Shown here piece by piece: positions 48,325-59,222 of a DNA stretch of 64,000 nucleotides. The notes beneath the pieces are model-generated. The model had not been told where the DNA came from. It saw only the letters and a list, made by a program, of their open reading frames with translations, and did no database searches. The DNA is from Candidatus Competibacter denitrificans Run_A_D11 (GTDB taxonomy: Bacteria > Pseudomonadota > Gammaproteobacteria > Competibacterales > Competibacteraceae): NCBI RefSeq assembly GCF_001051235.1, contig NZ_CBTJ020000020.1, forward strand, positions 124,001 to 188,000, given 5' to 3'. Every line of letters begins with the position of its first letter. Within the stretch, counting starts at the first letter, position 1. The position numbers and the translations under genes were made by a program.

Positions 48325-51045
48325 ATGAACATTTTCAAAAACATTTTTGGTAGCCGCAACGACCGCGTACTCCGCCCGATGCGCAAGATTGTTGAACGGA
48401 TCAATGCGCAAGAGCCGGCTACCTCGGCGCTGAGTGATGCCGAGTTGCGCGCCAAGACGGAAGAGTTCAAGGGCCGACTGGCGCGCGGTGAAACCCTCAA
48501 TGCGCTGTTGCCCGAAGCCTTTGCCGTTGTCCGAGAAGCCAGCAAACGCACCTTGGAAATGCGCCATTTCGATGTGCAACTGATCGGCGGCATGGTGTTG
48601 CACGAGGGAAAAATCGCCGAGATGCGTACCGGCGAAGGCAAAACCTTAGTGGCCACGTTGCCGGTTTATCTCAATGCGTTGACCGGTAAGGGCGTCCATG
48701 TGGTCACCGTTAACGACTATCTGGCGCGGCGCGATTCCGAGTGGATGGGACAAATCTATCAATTTCTCGGCATGAGCGTTGGCGTAGTGATCGCCGGCAT
48801 GAGTCCTGAGGAGAAGCGGGCCGCTTATGATGCCGATATCACCTACGGAACCAACAACGAATATGGCTTTGACTATCTGCGCGACAACATGGCGTTTGGT
48901 TTGGAGCAAAAAGTCCAACGCCCGTTGCATTATGCGCTGGTGGATGAGGTCGATTCGATCCTGATCGACGAGGCCCGTACCCCGCTGATCATTTCTGGAC
49001 CCGCCGAGGAAAGCTCCGAGCTGTACCGTCGGGTCAACGAGATCATTCCTCGGTTAACCCGGCAAAAGGAAGAGGAGGGGCCGGGCGATTATTGGGTCGA
49101 TGAAAAGACCAAGCAGGTGTATCTGACCGAAGATGGTCACCAGCAGGTCGAGGATCTGCTGGTCGAAATGGGGCTGCTACACGGTACCGAGAGCTTGTAC
49201 GATGCCGCCAACCTTGGCGTATTCCATCACTTAAATGCGTGCCTACGTGCTCATGCCTTGTTTCATAAGGATGTGGAATACATCGTGCGCGGCGGCGAGG
49301 TGATCATCGTTGATGAGTTCACCGGTCGCACGATGCCCGGACGACGCTGGTCTGATGGGTTGCACCAGGCTATCGAGGCCAAGGAGGGCGTGTCCATCCA
49401 GGCTGAGAATCAGACGCTGGCTTCGATCACCTTCCAGAACTATTTCCGTCTGTATAAAAAATTGGCCGGTATGACCGGCACCGCCGACACCGAAGCCTTC
49501 GAGTTCCAGCAGATTTATGGCCTGGAAGTCGTGGTTGTGCCGACCCATTTGCCGATGATCCGCAAGGATCTGGGCGATCTGGTGTTTCTCACCCAGAAGG
49601 AAAAATTTGAGGCGGTGCTGGCTGATATTCGTGACTGCCGCCAGCGCGGCCAGCCGGCATTGGTTGGTACCACCTCCATCGAGGTTTCGGAACTGATCGC
49701 CGGCTTGCTGGACAAGGAAAAGATCCCGCATCAGGTATTGAACGCGAAGCAACACGAACGTGAAGCGGAAATCATCGTCCAGGCCGGCCGACCGGGCACC
49801 GTGACCATTGCGACCAATATGGCCGGGCGCGGTACTGATATCGTCCTGGGCGGTAACTTGCAAGCGGAATTGAAGGCTTTGCCTGAGGATGCTGACGAAT
49901 CGGCGCATGAAACGGTTCGGCGCGATTGGCAGATCCGCCATGAACAGGTCGTCGCTGCCGGTGGCTTGCATGTGATTGGCACCGAGCGCCATGAGTCACG
50001 CCGGATCGATAATCAGTTGCGTGGCCGTTCCGGCCGACAGGGCGATCCCGGGTCTAGCCGCTTCTATTTGGCGTTGGAGGATAATCTGTTGCGTATTTTC
50101 GCCTCCGACCGGGTGGCGGGACTCATGCAGAAGCTGGGGATGGAACAGGGTGAAGCTATTGAGCATCCCTGGGTAACCAAGGCCATTGAGAACGCCCAAC
50201 GCAAGGTCGAAGCGCATAACTTCGATATCCGCAAGAACCTGCTGGAATTCGATGATGTCGCCAATGATCAGCGCAAGGTGATGTACGCCTGGCGCAACGA
50301 ACTGATGGAGTCTGAGGATGTGTCGGCAGCTCTCAAGGACATGCGGGCTGAGGTTCTCAAACAAGTCATTGATGCCTGGATTCCGCCGCAGAGCCTGGAG
50401 GAGCAATGGAATGTGGCGGGATTGGAGGAAGCGCTCGAAAAGGAATTTGGGCTTGCTTTGCCGATCCGCACCTGGCTGGAGGCGGATTCTGACCTTCATG
50501 AGGAACCCCTCCGTGAGCGGATTAGCGCAGAGATGGAGCAAACCTATGCGCACAAGGAAGCGGAAGTCGGTTCCCCTTTGATGCGGCAGTTTGAAAAAGC
50601 GATTCTGCTGCAAGTCCTGGATTCCCATTGGCGCGAGCATCTGGCGGCGATGGATTATCTGCGGCAGGGCATTCATCTGCGGGGTTATGCCCAGAAGAAT
50701 CCGAAACAGGAGTACAAGCGCGAAGCGTTCGAGATGTTCCAGGCCCTGGTACAGCGTATCCACCAGGAGGCTGTCAGTTTTCTGGTGCGTGCCCAATTAC
50801 AAGCCGAGCCGGTTGTACCCGCGCCGCGCCGTCCAGAACCGGCCAGCATTCATTTTGAACATGCCGAGGCATCAGCGCTCGCTGAACCCGTGCTGCAAGG
50901 TGAGGATGGTTTCAGTGTAGACCCCGCTCAGCAGGCCGAAGCGCATATCCCCTTTGTGCGTGAAGGTCGCAAAATCGGCCGTAACGAGCCTTGCCCATGC
51001 GGTTCGGGTAAGAAATACAAGCAATGCCACGGTGCTTTGGGCTAA
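48325..51045 (+). CDS. secA: Preprotein translocase ATPase SecA
   Basis: 906 residues, the motor that drives secretory proteins through SecYEG. Walker [15 protein letters not shown] with Lys106; [16 protein letters not shown] in the first nucleotide domain; [10 protein letters not shown] and [15 protein letters not shown] in the second; and a C-terminal zinc motif [14 protein letters not shown] for SecB and phospholipid binding. argJ follows after 14 bases, so the two may be cotranscribed. Confidence 0.98.
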   Translation: MNIFKNIFGSRNDRVLRPMRKIVERINAQEPATSALSDAELRAKTEEFKGRLARGETLNALLPEAFAVVREASKRTLEMRHFDVQLIGGMVLHEGKIAEMRTGEGKTLVATLPVYLNALTGKGVHVVTVNDYLARRDSEWMGQIYQFLGMSVGVVIAGMSPEEKRAAYDADITYGTNNEYGFDYLRDNMAFGLEQKVQRPLHYALVDEVDSILIDEARTPLIISGPAEESSELYRRVNEIIPRLTRQKEEEGPGDYWVDEKTKQVYLTEDGHQQVEDLLVEMGLLHGTESLYDAANLGVFHHLNACLRAHALFHKDVEYIVRGGEVIIVDEFTGRTMPGRRWSDGLHQAIEAKEGVSIQAENQTLASITFQNYFRLYKKLAGMTGTADTEAFEFQQIYGLEVVVVPTHLPMIRKDLGDLVFLTQKEKFEAVLADIRDCRQRGQPALVGTTSIEVSELIAGLLDKEKIPHQVLNAKQHEREAEIIVQAGRPGTVTIATNMAGRGTDIVLGGNLQAELKALPEDADESAHETVRRDWQIRHEQVVAAGGLHVIGTERHESRRIDNQLRGRSGRQGDPGSSRFYLALEDNLLRIFASDRVAGLMQKLGMEQGEAIEHPWVTKAIENAQRKVEAHNFDIRKNLLEFDDVANDQRKVMYAWRNELMESEDVSAALKDMRAEVLKQVIDAWIPPQSLEEQWNVAGLEEALEKEFGLALPIRTWLEADSDLHEEPLRERISAEMEQTYAHKEAEVGSPLMRQFEKAILLQVLDSHWREHLAAMDYLRQGIHLRGYAQKNPKQEYKREAFEMFQALVQRIHQEAVSFLVRAQLQAEPVVPAPRRPEPASIHFEHAEASALAEPVLQGEDGFSVDPAQQAEAHIPFVREGRKIGRNEPCPCGSGKKYKQCHGALG

Positions 51046-51059
51046 GGAGAGCGAAGGCC

Positions 51060-52250
51060 ATGGAACCGTTGGTGGTAGCCGGTATCCGGTTAGGCACGGC
51101 TCGTGCAGGAATTAAATACCCTGATCGCCGCGATCTGGTGGTCATTGAGGTGGCGGTGGGCAGCCAAGCGGCCGCTGTTTTCACCCAGAATGCCTTCTGC
51201 GCCGCACCGGTCGTGGTGGCTCGGACCCACCTGGCTGCCACGCCACCACGCTATCTGGTTATCAATACCGGGAATGCCAATGCCGGTACCGGGCGGCAGG
51301 GTTTGGTCGATGCTCAAGCCACCTGTCGAAGTCTGGCGGAGCAGGCCGGTTGCCGTCTCGAAGAGGTGCTGCCGTTTTCGACGGGGGTGATTGGGGAGCC
51401 GTTACCGCTGGGTCGGCTGACAGCGGGCTTACCGGCGGCGCTCGCGGCATTGCGGCCCGATGGCTGGCAGGAGGCCGCCAACGGCATTATGACCACTGAT
51501 ACTCGCCCCAAGGCGGCCTCGCGTCGTGCCATCATCCGTGGGCGAGAGATCACCGTAACCGGGATCGCCAAGGGTGCCGGCATGATTCGGCCGGACATGG
51601 CCACCATGTTGGCTTTCGTAGCAACCGATATCGGCGCGAATAGTGGGATTTTACAGCAGGTTTTAGCCACTGCGGTGGCTGGCTCATTCAACGCGATCAC
51701 GGTCGATGGTGATACCTCGACCAACGATTCCTGCATCTTATTGGCGACCGGACAATCTGGGGTGACCGTGCCGGCCGAAGGGCCTGAATATCAACAGTTT
51801 ACTGAGCTAGTAGCCGAGGTCTGCACCGAACTGGCCCAAGCGATCATCCGCGATGGTGAGGGGGCCACCAAATTCATCACCGTGCGGGTCGAGGGCGGAC
51901 GGGATAGCGCCGAGTGTCGTCAGGTGGCGTACACCATCGCCCATTCGCCACTGATCAAAACCGCATTTTTCGCCTCCGATCCTAATTGGGGCCGGATATT
52001 GGCGGCCGTGGGTCGTGCGGGTTTGACGAGTTTGGATCTGGAACGAGTAGCGATCTATCTTGATGAGGTTTGCATTGTCCAGACGGGTGGGCGCGCGCCC
52101 GGCTATACCGAAGCACAGGGGCAACAGGTCATGCAGCGGGCCGATATCACGATCAGAGTAGACCTCGGTCGCGGTGAAGCTTCTGCACGCATCTGGACCA
52201 CCGATTTATCGACTGATTACGTTCGGATTAACGCCGACTACCGGACATGA
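51060..52250 (+). CDS. argJ: Bifunctional ornithine acetyltransferase / N-acetylglutamate synthase
   Basis: 396 residues. The proenzyme cleaves itself between Ala181 and Thr182 in [12 protein letters not shown] to create the nucleophile. [11 protein letters not shown] and [12 protein letters not shown] are further signatures. It recycles the acetyl group in arginine synthesis and, if bifunctional, makes N-acetylglutamate. Presence of argJ suggests the cyclic acetyl pathway rather than ArgE. The ATG at 51060 has AAGGAGA upstream; a frame from 51024 extends into secA. mutT overlaps its stop. Confidence 0.95.
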   Translation: MEPLVVAGIRLGTARAGIKYPDRRDLVVIEVAVGSQAAAVFTQNAFCAAPVVVARTHLAATPPRYLVINTGNANAGTGRQGLVDAQATCRSLAEQAGCRLEEVLPFSTGVIGEPLPLGRLTAGLPAALAALRPDGWQEAANGIMTTDTRPKAASRRAIIRGREITVTGIAKGAGMIRPDMATMLAFVATDIGANSGILQQVLATAVAGSFNAITVDGDTSTNDSCILLATGQSGVTVPAEGPEYQQFTELVAEVCTELAQAIIRDGEGATKFITVRVEGGRDSAECRQVAYTIAHSPLIKTAFFASDPNWGRILAAVGRAGLTSLDLERVAIYLDEVCIVQTGGRAPGYTEAQGQQVMQRADITIRVDLGRGEASARIWTTDLSTDYVRINADYRT

Positions 52251-52666
52251 GCGAAACAACCGGCGCAGCGCCCATAGTCCATGTCGCGGTCGGTGTGCTG
52301 GTTGATCCCCGCACCGGAGCGGTGCTGGTTGCGCGCCGGCCCGAACATGCGCATCAGGGTGGATGCTGGGAGTTTCCTGGAGGGAAGGTGGAAACTGGAG
52401 AAACCGTCATCGCCGCCCTTCAGCGCGAGTTGCGGGAAGAACTCGGCATTGAACTCGATAACGCCGAACCGTTCCTGCAAGTTTCCCACGCCTATCCTGA
52501 GAAAACCGTCCTACTCAATGTGTGGCGAGTTGATGCCTATCGGGGAGAGCCACACGGCCGAGAAGGGCAACCGCTGGCTTGGCTGGAGCCGAAGGATATG
52601 CTTGAGTCAAGCTTTCCTGCTGCTGACGCACCGATCATTGAACAGTTGCGTGCCATGCGGAATTAG
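52247..52666 (+). CDS. mutT: 8-oxo-dGTP diphosphatase (Nudix)
   Basis: 139 residues, a compact Nudix protein. The Nudix box is [20 protein letters not shown] followed by ELGIEL, complete with its metal-binding glutamates; WEFPGGK before it is typical of MutT. It hydrolyses 8-oxo-dGTP so that it is not misincorporated. It overlaps argJ by four bases (ATGA), and its stop codon overlaps that of the convergent zapD by two bases. Confidence 0.92.
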   Translation: MSETTGAAPIVHVAVGVLVDPRTGAVLVARRPEHAHQGGCWEFPGGKVETGETVIAALQRELREELGIELDNAEPFLQVSHAYPEKTVLLNVWRVDAYRGEPHGREGQPLAWLEPKDMLESSFPAADAPIIEQLRAMRN

Positions 52667-53451
52667 ATAGCACAGCAGGCCAGTTCGAAGGGGATATCCG
52701 CCACGCTGCGCACCGCCCGTGAATTAGGGTCTGGTTGATCCAGAAAATGAATGGTGAAGCGGTGTCTACCGGCGCTGATTTCAGGGAAACAGCTACGGCC
52801 GACTAGTACTGACACGCGGATCAATTGATGGGGAGCACCGCTATCAAGGCCACGTTGAAAGAAACCATGGATAGCGATTTCTGGGCGCGGTTCTGCGCTT
52901 TCCCGGATCAGTTGCAGGATAAGCGTGACCGCGTCTTGCATGGGTCCGAAGGGGGTCAGCCATCCACGCAGGTGCTCGGCCCGCACACAGTGAGACGATT
53001 GTAGCCAATGGTAAAGAGCCGGTACATCAAATTGGCAGGAGCCGCCAGGCACATGACTGCGCTTATGGGCAGCACTTAGGAAGTCAGTCTGTCTCACTGC
53101 CTCTTGCAGTTGGTTGTCTGAGCCGTGAATGCGGTTGACGACTTCCTCGATTTTGCCGAGCACGCCATCAAGCGTAGGGCCATCGACACCGGGAGTTTGC
53201 CGAAGGCGGCTTAAGGTAGAGGCGTGCCGGTCCAGTTCTTTGAGTAAATCGCCCTTGAATTCGTTGCGGCCCGTCAAGGCGAGGATGTCGAACAAGCCTT
53301 GCAGGGCCATGCGGCTGTCCCAAGCCGAATTGCCCCGCATCGCATGGTTCACCTGTTGAAACAAAAATTCCAGGCGTAACAAAGCACGCACCCGTTCGTT
53401 GAGCGGTTGTTCGTAATAAACGGTTTGGAGCACGGAGTCCCTCGCAAGCAA
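52663..53451 (-). CDS. zapD: Cell division protein ZapD
   Basis: 262 residues (a GTG at 53433 would remove six). VYYEQPLNERVRALLRLEFL opens the helical domain and the C-terminal beta domain ends in PFELACC, as in E. coli ZapD. It bundles FtsZ filaments by binding the FtsZ C-terminal peptide, which is intact in this genome. It is the first gene product of a minus-strand block with coaE and the pilD-pilC-pilB genes, although it is encoded last. yacG, which often follows zapD, is absent from this block. Confidence 0.93.
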   Translation of the reverse strand: MLARDSVLQTVYYEQPLNERVRALLRLEFLFQQVNHAMRGNSAWDSRMALQGLFDILALTGRNEFKGDLLKELDRHASTLSRLRQTPGVDGPTLDGVLGKIEEVVNRIHGSDNQLQEAVRQTDFLSAAHKRSHVPGGSCQFDVPALYHWLQSSHCVRAEHLRGWLTPFGPMQDAVTLILQLIRESAEPRPEIAIHGFFQRGLDSGAPHQLIRVSVLVGRSCFPEISAGRHRFTIHFLDQPDPNSRAVRSVADIPFELACCAI

Positions 53452-53548
53452 GGCCGTCGCCGGTGAGCCGACCTGTGGAGCGTCGGCGTAGCCGGCTATC
53501 GCGCACGGTGGTTAAGGTCCGATAGCAACAAGTGTGCGAACGGACAGG

Positions 53549-54154
53549 TCAGGATGCTTTGATCGAGGCCAGAGCGAGATAGCGCTCGTGCAGTGCGGCC
53601 ACTTGTTGGTGCAATCGGCTGAAGTCAGCTCCATTTTCCAGGATATCGTCCGCACATGCCAGCCGCTCTTGGCGCTGAGTTTGAGCAGCAAGAATGCGGT
53701 GAGCTTGTGTTTCAGTGATCCCATCACGAGCGAGAACCCGGCGAATCTGTTCAGCTTCAGAGACATCGACGACCAGAATGCGATCCACCAAGTCGATCAT
53801 CCCGGTTTCGATCAGTAAGGGGATAACGGCCACGCAATAAGGTGCGGTTATGTTGGCAATTCGGGCTTGCAGGAGGGTGCGGATGCGCGGATGCAGGATC
53901 GCTTCAAGGCGGCGGCGACCCGATGGGTCAGCAAAGACCCGCTCGCGTAACTGGTCGCGTCTTAGCTGGCCTCGTTCATCAAGACAATCCGGCCCAAAGG
54001 CCGTGACAATTTCCAGCAAGGCGGGTTGACCAGGTTCGACCAATTCGCGGGCGAGTTGGTCAGTGTCGATGACGGGTACACCATGTTGCGCAAATCGATT
54101 GCTGACTTCGGTTTTGCCGCTGCCAATTCCTCCGGTTAAGCCGATCACCAACAC
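53549..54154 (-). CDS. coaE: Dephospho-CoA kinase
   Basis: 201 residues from the GTG at 54154. Walker A GLTGGIGSGKT at the N-terminus, DTDQLARELVEPG next, and the LID/adenine segment with AQTQRQERLACADDILEN. It phosphorylates dephospho-CoA, the last step in coenzyme A synthesis. Other in-frame starts are TTG 54160, overlapping the pilD stop, and GTG 54172; 54154 is chosen because family members have only a few residues before GLTGG. No clear ribosome binding site supports any of them. Downstream of pilD. Confidence 0.93.
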   Translation of the reverse strand: MLVIGLTGGIGSGKTEVSNRFAQHGVPVIDTDQLARELVEPGQPALLEIVTAFGPDCLDERGQLRRDQLRERVFADPSGRRRLEAILHPRIRTLLQARIANITAPYCVAVIPLLIETGMIDLVDRILVVDVSEAEQIRRVLARDGITETQAHRILAAQTQRQERLACADDILENGADFSRLHQQVAALHERYLALASIKAS

Positions 54155-54156
54155 GT

Positions 54157-55029
54157 TCAAAAGCCCAACCACTGCAAATAGACGCTATTGATCTTGTCGC
54201 CCCACAACAGCGTGATCCAGCCAGCGGCCGCTAGAAAAGGTCCAAAGGGCATTGGGGCTTGCCGATCTCGACCCCGTAACAAGATAAGCACTATACCGAA
54301 AACCGCGCCTACCAGGGATGACAAGATGACAATAGTTACCAGGTGTTGCCAGCCGGACCAGGCGCCAAGGGCTGCAAGCAGCTTAAAGTCGCCATAGCCC
54401 ATCCCTTCTTTACCGGTCAGCAAGCGAAAAGCTTGATAGACGGACCACAAAGATAGATAGCCGGCCATGGCGCCGATCACTGCGCTGCGCAGATCCGTGA
54501 ACAGAGGAAACAGGGCAACCGCGAGTCCGAACCACAGCAAGGGTAGGACCAGATCGTCAGGAAGCAACTGGCATCTGAAATCAATGGCGCTCGCTGCTAA
54601 CAAAACCCAGGTGAAAAGCAATGCTGCCGCCGCTGGCCAGCCAAATCCAAATTTCCAGGCAACCAGTCCAGCCAAGCAGGCACTCAGGGCTTCCACCAGT
54701 GGATACTGAATACCGATGGCAGCGCGGCAATGGGCGCAGCGGCCTCGTTGCCACAGATAGCTTAACAGTGGGATATTTTCGATGGCGGTAATCAGATGGC
54801 CGCACTGGGGACATTGAGAGCGGGGCCCCCATAAGGTGAGGGCCGGCTGTTCAGTATCTGTAATGGGCTGTCCGAGCAATTCCACGCACTGTGACCGCCA
54901 TTCTCGTTCGATCATCAACGGTAGACGGTAGATCACGACATTGAGAAAACTGCCAACTATCAAGCCTAGCAGGACAACCAAAACGATGAACAAGGCTGGG
55001 GAGCTTGCCAGCAATTCAGTGATGGCCAT
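54157..55029 (-). CDS. pilD: Prepilin peptidase / N-methyltransferase
   Basis: 290 residues, about eight membrane helices. The two catalytic aspartates are Asp150 (SAIDFRCQLLPDD) and Asp214 (GYGDFKLLAA). An N-terminal zinc motif has two C-x2-C pairs (CPQCGHLI and CAHCRAAI), as in Pseudomonas PilD. It cleaves and N-methylates prepilins and type II secretion pseudopilins. Second to last gene of the pil block, 14 bases after pilC. Confidence 0.96.
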   Translation of the reverse strand: MAITELLASSPALFIVLVVLLGLIVGSFLNVVIYRLPLMIEREWRSQCVELLGQPITDTEQPALTLWGPRSQCPQCGHLITAIENIPLLSYLWQRGRCAHCRAAIGIQYPLVEALSACLAGLVAWKFGFGWPAAAALLFTWVLLAASAIDFRCQLLPDDLVLPLLWFGLAVALFPLFTDLRSAVIGAMAGYLSLWSVYQAFRLLTGKEGMGYGDFKLLAALGAWSGWQHLVTIVILSSLVGAVFGIVLILLRGRDRQAPMPFGPFLAAAGWITLLWGDKINSVYLQWLGF

Positions 55030-55043
55030 GGGAGCAACGGCCG

Positions 55044-56285
55044 TTAAACTGCGGCGGCCAGCTTGAAAATCGGCAAGTACATGGCGATTACCAAGGTTCC
55101 CACCACACCCGCTAGAAACGCCATCAGCAATGGCTCAATCATTGTGGTCAAAGTATCTACTTTTTGGTCGACCTCCGCCTCATACCAGTCCGCGACCTTG
55201 GCAAGCATGTCCCCCAAGGAACCGGCTTCCTCACCAATCGCCACCATCTGAATCACCATATCTGGAAACAGGCTACTTTGGCGCATGGCAAAATTCAGCT
55301 GTTGACCGATAGAAACAGACTCGCGCATTTCCAAAACTGCTTTTTCGTAAACGAAATTGCCAGTCGCACCAGCGACGCTCGTCATGGCGTCTACCAGGGG
55401 GACACCACCGCTAAACAGCGTCGATAGGGTGCGGGCGAAGCGAGCATTGGCTGAAGTCGCCACCAAGTCGCCGATCAAAGGCAGTTGCAAGACCATTCGG
55501 TCTAACCATTGGGCGAAAGCCCGTGAACGCTTACGGGCTTGAATAAAGGCGACGATAGCAATGACGGGTGTACCCAGTATTAGGTACCAATACTTCTGGA
55601 ATACTTGTGACACTTCAATAACAAAACGGGTTAAAGCTGGTAACTCAGCACCAAAACCCTTGAACATATCTTCAAAGGTGGGAATCACGAAAATCAACAA
55701 GATAGCTGTGACCACAAAGGCGAATACCAATACTATAGCGGGATAGGTGAGAGCTTTTTTGACCTTGGCTTTCAACGCCTCCGATTTTTCCAGATAGGTG
55801 GCGATTTTATCGAGGAGCACTTCAAGTACACCGGCTTCCTCACCGGCATGTACCAGGCTGCAATACAGATCGTTGAAGTACAAATGGTGCCGGCCCATCG
55901 CCTGTGAGAGTGAGGTCCCACTCTCCACGTCGGATTTGATGGCGAGAATCAGCTCCTTAACCTTGGTTTTTTTGTTGCTGTTCCCAACCATATCTAGCGC
56001 TTGCACGACGGCAATGCCAGAGGCTAGCATCGTGCATAACTGACGGGTGAACAGCATGATATCTTTGGGTTTAACGCTATCACCGGCAGTGAAGAGAGGT
56101 TTGGGTTTTTTTCGTACCCGTAGCGGTAAGATGCCCTGCCGTCGCAACTCTGCTTTGATCAGACCAGGGTTGGCACCCCGCAGTTCTCCTTTGACCCGGA
56201 CGCCCCGTTTGTCGGTTCCTTCCCACTTGAATGTGGGTTCCTCTTCTTTCTTCTTGGCTTTCGCCAGAGTCGGTTGCTTGGCCAC
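55044..56285 (-). CDS. pilC: Type IV pilus assembly inner-membrane protein PilC
   Basis: 413 residues, GspF family. Two repeated T2SSF domains (about 75-200 and 275-400) each with membrane helices; conserved FTRQLCTMLASGIAVVQAL and FARTLSTLFSGGVPLVDAM. It forms the platform on which PilB acts. The N-terminal 35 residues are Lys/Glu-rich. It lies five bases after pilB. Confidence 0.96.
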   Translation of the reverse strand: MAKQPTLAKAKKKEEEPTFKWEGTDKRGVRVKGELRGANPGLIKAELRRQGILPLRVRKKPKPLFTAGDSVKPKDIMLFTRQLCTMLASGIAVVQALDMVGNSNKKTKVKELILAIKSDVESGTSLSQAMGRHHLYFNDLYCSLVHAGEEAGVLEVLLDKIATYLEKSEALKAKVKKALTYPAIVLVFAFVVTAILLIFVIPTFEDMFKGFGAELPALTRFVIEVSQVFQKYWYLILGTPVIAIVAFIQARKRSRAFAQWLDRMVLQLPLIGDLVATSANARFARTLSTLFSGGVPLVDAMTSVAGATGNFVYEKAVLEMRESVSIGQQLNFAMRQSSLFPDMVIQMVAIGEEAGSLGDMLAKVADWYEAEVDQKVDTLTTMIEPLLMAFLAGVVGTLVIAMYLPIFKLAAAV

Positions 56286-56290
56286 AGTGG

Positions 56291-58018
56291 TTAATCCGTC
56301 GTTACTCGGTTGATCTCTTCGAGGCTGGTGAGGCCCATTCGGATTTTGTTCAGACCCGATCGGCGCAAATCGTTGATACCTTCCTCGCGGGCCTTATCAG
56401 CGATGTGCAAGGCGTTGCCACCCTCCATAATGATTCGGCCGATGTCCTCGGAAATGGGCATCACCTCATAAACTCCGACCCGGCCCTTGTAACCGTGATT
56501 GCACTGATCGCAACCCGCCGCCTTGAAAACTTCTAAATCTTTCAATTCGTGTTCACGAAAGCCCTGGTTAATCAGTTCGTCTGGGGGAATCTTGACCAGT
56601 TCCTTACAGTGCTGGCAAAGGCGGCGTGCCAGACGCTGGGCGATGATGAGGGTCACGCTAGAGGCGATGTTGTAAGGGGCCACGCCCATGTTCATCAGGC
56701 GGCTGAGTGTTTGCGGGGCACTATTGGTATGGAGTGTGGAAAGCACCATATGGCCAGTCTGGGCCGCTTTGATAGCAATTTCGGCAGTCTCCAAATCACG
56801 GATTTCGCCAACCATGATGATGTCGGGATCTTGCCGAAGAAAAGAGCGTAATGCATTCGCAAACGTCATGCCGACCTTGGTGTTGACGTTCACCTGGTTG
56901 ATGCCGGCGAGATTAATTTCCACCGGATCCTCGGCGGTGGAGATATTGACCGAAGGCGTATTGAGGATATTGAGGCCCGTGTAGAGTGACACGGTTTTAC
57001 CGCTGCCGGTGGGGCCGGTCACCAGTACCATGCCCTGCGGTTTGTGGATTGCCTTGAGAAATAATTCTTTTTGATGATCCTCGTAGCCCAGCGCCTCAAT
57101 ACCCATTTGCGCGCTGGAAGGATCAAGCAGACGCATCACCACTTTCTCGCCCCACAGCGTCGGTAATGTATTGACGCGAAAGTCAATGGCGCGCTGCTTA
57201 GTCAGATAAAGCTTGATGCGGCCGTCCTGCGGCACGCGGCGTTCCGCGATATCCATTTGACCCATGATCTTAAGGCGAGCCGCCAAGCGTGGCGCCATGG
57301 AGACGGGGGGTTTATAGACTTCGTCCAAGATACCATCCTGGCGAAAACGGACTCGATAGGTCTTTTCGTAAGGCTCGAAGTGGATATCGGAGGCACCGCG
57401 ATTGATAGCTTGCAGGATGACTTGGTTGATGAAACGAACCACCGGAGCATCATCGGCATCCGATTGTGTTAGGGTCTCAACTTTGCCGGTTGGGTCGCTA
57501 TCAGTGCTAAAGTCGAGATCACCGATCTCGCCATCGGTCATGCTGCTGACCGGTGCATCAATGGCGCTATCAAGAGCCTTGGCGATCTGCGCTTGGCTGA
57601 CGATGATCGGTTCGATGTCGAGGCGGGTTTGGAACTTGATGTCTTCCAGAACCCGCTGGTTGGTCGGGTCGCTCAAGCCCACGAACAGGCGCCTACCTCG
57701 CTTATACAACGGTAAGGCAAAATGGCGGCGCAGCAGTTTTTCATCGACGAGACGTACAGTCGTCAAATCGATTTCCAGGGTATCCAGATCGAACAGGGGT
57801 AGGTTGAAACTGCGAGCGGCGACGCGGGCGATATCCTTATCACGCGCCAGTTTGTTATCGACCAAATAGGCAACGAAGGGGGTATTATCTTTGCGGGACT
57901 GCTCGAAAGCCTTGAGCGCGGCGGCTTCATCAAGCAGGTGATTTTGCACCAGTTGCCTGGCTAAACCGATCAGCTGGATAGTGGGTTGCGAGGTGGCATT
58001 GCTGGGATTGGTGGCCAT
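56291..58018 (-). CDS. pilB: Type IV pilus assembly ATPase PilB
   Basis: 575 residues, GspE-type extension ATPase. The N-terminal domain precedes Walker A GPTGSGKTVSLYTGLN with Lys341, Walker B IMVGEIRDLETAEI and the His box; a tetracysteine zinc motif (CQHC ... CDQC) lies near residue 470-520. It drives pilus extension. First gene of the pilB-pilC-pilD-coaE-zapD unit. The major pilin pilA is not adjacent, although the 400-base gap upstream contains a palindrome. Confidence 0.97.
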   Translation of the reverse strand: MATNPSNATSQPTIQLIGLARQLVQNHLLDEAAALKAFEQSRKDNTPFVAYLVDNKLARDKDIARVAARSFNLPLFDLDTLEIDLTTVRLVDEKLLRRHFALPLYKRGRRLFVGLSDPTNQRVLEDIKFQTRLDIEPIIVSQAQIAKALDSAIDAPVSSMTDGEIGDLDFSTDSDPTGKVETLTQSDADDAPVVRFINQVILQAINRGASDIHFEPYEKTYRVRFRQDGILDEVYKPPVSMAPRLAARLKIMGQMDIAERRVPQDGRIKLYLTKQRAIDFRVNTLPTLWGEKVVMRLLDPSSAQMGIEALGYEDHQKELFLKAIHKPQGMVLVTGPTGSGKTVSLYTGLNILNTPSVNISTAEDPVEINLAGINQVNVNTKVGMTFANALRSFLRQDPDIIMVGEIRDLETAEIAIKAAQTGHMVLSTLHTNSAPQTLSRLMNMGVAPYNIASSVTLIIAQRLARRLCQHCKELVKIPPDELINQGFREHELKDLEVFKAAGCDQCNHGYKGRVGVYEVMPISEDIGRIIMEGGNALHIADKAREEGINDLRRSGLNKIRMGLTSLEEINRVTTD

Positions 58019-58434
58019 AGTGTGCGCGGTGAGGCTTGCGGCGGGTCGAGGATTCTATAATTCGCCTAGCTTTGACACTTTAGACCATGTGTCGGGTCTT
58101 GAAAAGAGTGGCGGATGGTCTGTTCAAGGAAAATATTGTTTTACTATAGTAAAAGTAGAGGTACAAATAGTCGGTGTTATCCTGCGATTCAACCTCTTGG
58201 TGAGTCGCGGCGGATCATGCGAGCAGAGGGCATGAGATCACTCATGAAGCGTTTATATCGTGTTGTATCCTCTGTAGCCATGACCCCCGGCCGTGTCGCT
58301 GGCGGTTGATTGGGATTTCTACTACTGCGTATTGCGGTAGAGACGGGAAGCGATTAGCGTTACCGGTGCGAACACTATTATCGACCTAATCAATTGTTGG
58401 CTTGCGCTTTCGCAGTGGCCAAGAGGGGGTTTTC
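58019..58434. other. Intergenic gap between pilB and thrH, with a palindrome
   Basis: 416 bases between divergent pilB and thrH. No coding frame of weight and no RNA gene was seen. The main structure is TTTTACTATAGTAAAA at 58139-58154, described separately. Promoters for both genes are expected here but no pair of convincing -35/-10 boxes was found. Confidence 0.55.
58139..58154. repeat. 16-bp perfect palindrome upstream of pilB
   Basis: TTTTACTATAGTAAAA reads the same on both strands, 121 bases before the pilB start and 281 before thrH. Such a symmetrical AT-rich site suits a dimeric regulator. Function not known. Confidence 0.5.
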
Positions 58435-59043
58435 ATGGAACTCGCTTGCCTGGACCTGGAAGGGGTCTTGGTTCCTGAAGTTTGGATTAATGTCGCCGAG
58501 CGCACCGGCATCGAAGCCTTACGGCTGACTACTCGGGATATTCCTGATTATGATCGATTGATGCGGCATCGTTTGGCGCTGCTCGATCAACACCACTTGA
58601 AGTTAACGGATATCCAGCGAGTGATTGCCGAGATGGGACCATTGGAAGGTGCCAATGAATTCTTGGATTGGTTGCGCGAACACTTTCAACTGGTGATTTT
58701 GTCTGATACTTTTTACGAGTTCGCTATGCCATTGATGCGCCAGCTTGGTTGGCCAACGCTCTTTTGTCACCGCTTGGAAGTGGTCGGTAACCGGATCATT
58801 AACTATGCTCTGCGCCAAGCCGATTCCAAGCGCCAAGCGGTACGCGCCTTCCACGGCCTCAATTTTAGAGTGATCGCGGCGGGCGATTCCTACAACGATA
58901 CTGCCATGTTGGCTGAAGCTGAAGCAGGCATTTTGTTTCGGCCGCCGCAAAATGTGATCGACGAGTTCCCGCAATTTCCCGTTGCCCGCACCTTCGAAGA
59001 AATGCGTACTGAGTTCCGCAAGGCGAGTATTCGCTCGCTGTAG
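58435..59043 (+). CDS. thrH: Phosphoserine phosphatase / homoserine phosphotransferase ThrH
   Basis: 202 residues, HAD superfamily. The nucleophile region is [10 protein letters not shown] (Asp7 with Glu9 in place of the usual second Asp), exactly as in Pseudomonas Thr[10 protein letters not shown] and [12 protein letters not shown] complete the site. It dephosphorylates phosphoserine and can pass the phosphate to homoserine. The ATG at 58435 is preceded by AGAGGGGG; a longer frame from 58402 is rejected. Confidence 0.93.
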   Translation: MELACLDLEGVLVPEVWINVAERTGIEALRLTTRDIPDYDRLMRHRLALLDQHHLKLTDIQRVIAEMGPLEGANEFLDWLREHFQLVILSDTFYEFAMPLMRQLGWPTLFCHRLEVVGNRIINYALRQADSKRQAVRAFHGLNFRVIAAGDSYNDTAMLAEAEAGILFRPPQNVIDEFPQFPVARTFEEMRTEFRKASIRSL

Positions 59044-59222
59044 GTTCACTAGTCTATCGCAAGAGATGCTTAGTAGGGCTGGAAGGCGAGTCTATGGCGC
59101 GTGGTGTGCCGGCCGCTAGACGAAAAGTTGACGGTTACGGTAGCAGAACTGCCTTTAGCTAAGCATAATCCTGGCGCGCGAGTTCAAATTTCACCTTTTC
59201 CCCATAGCGATAAACTACTCGT

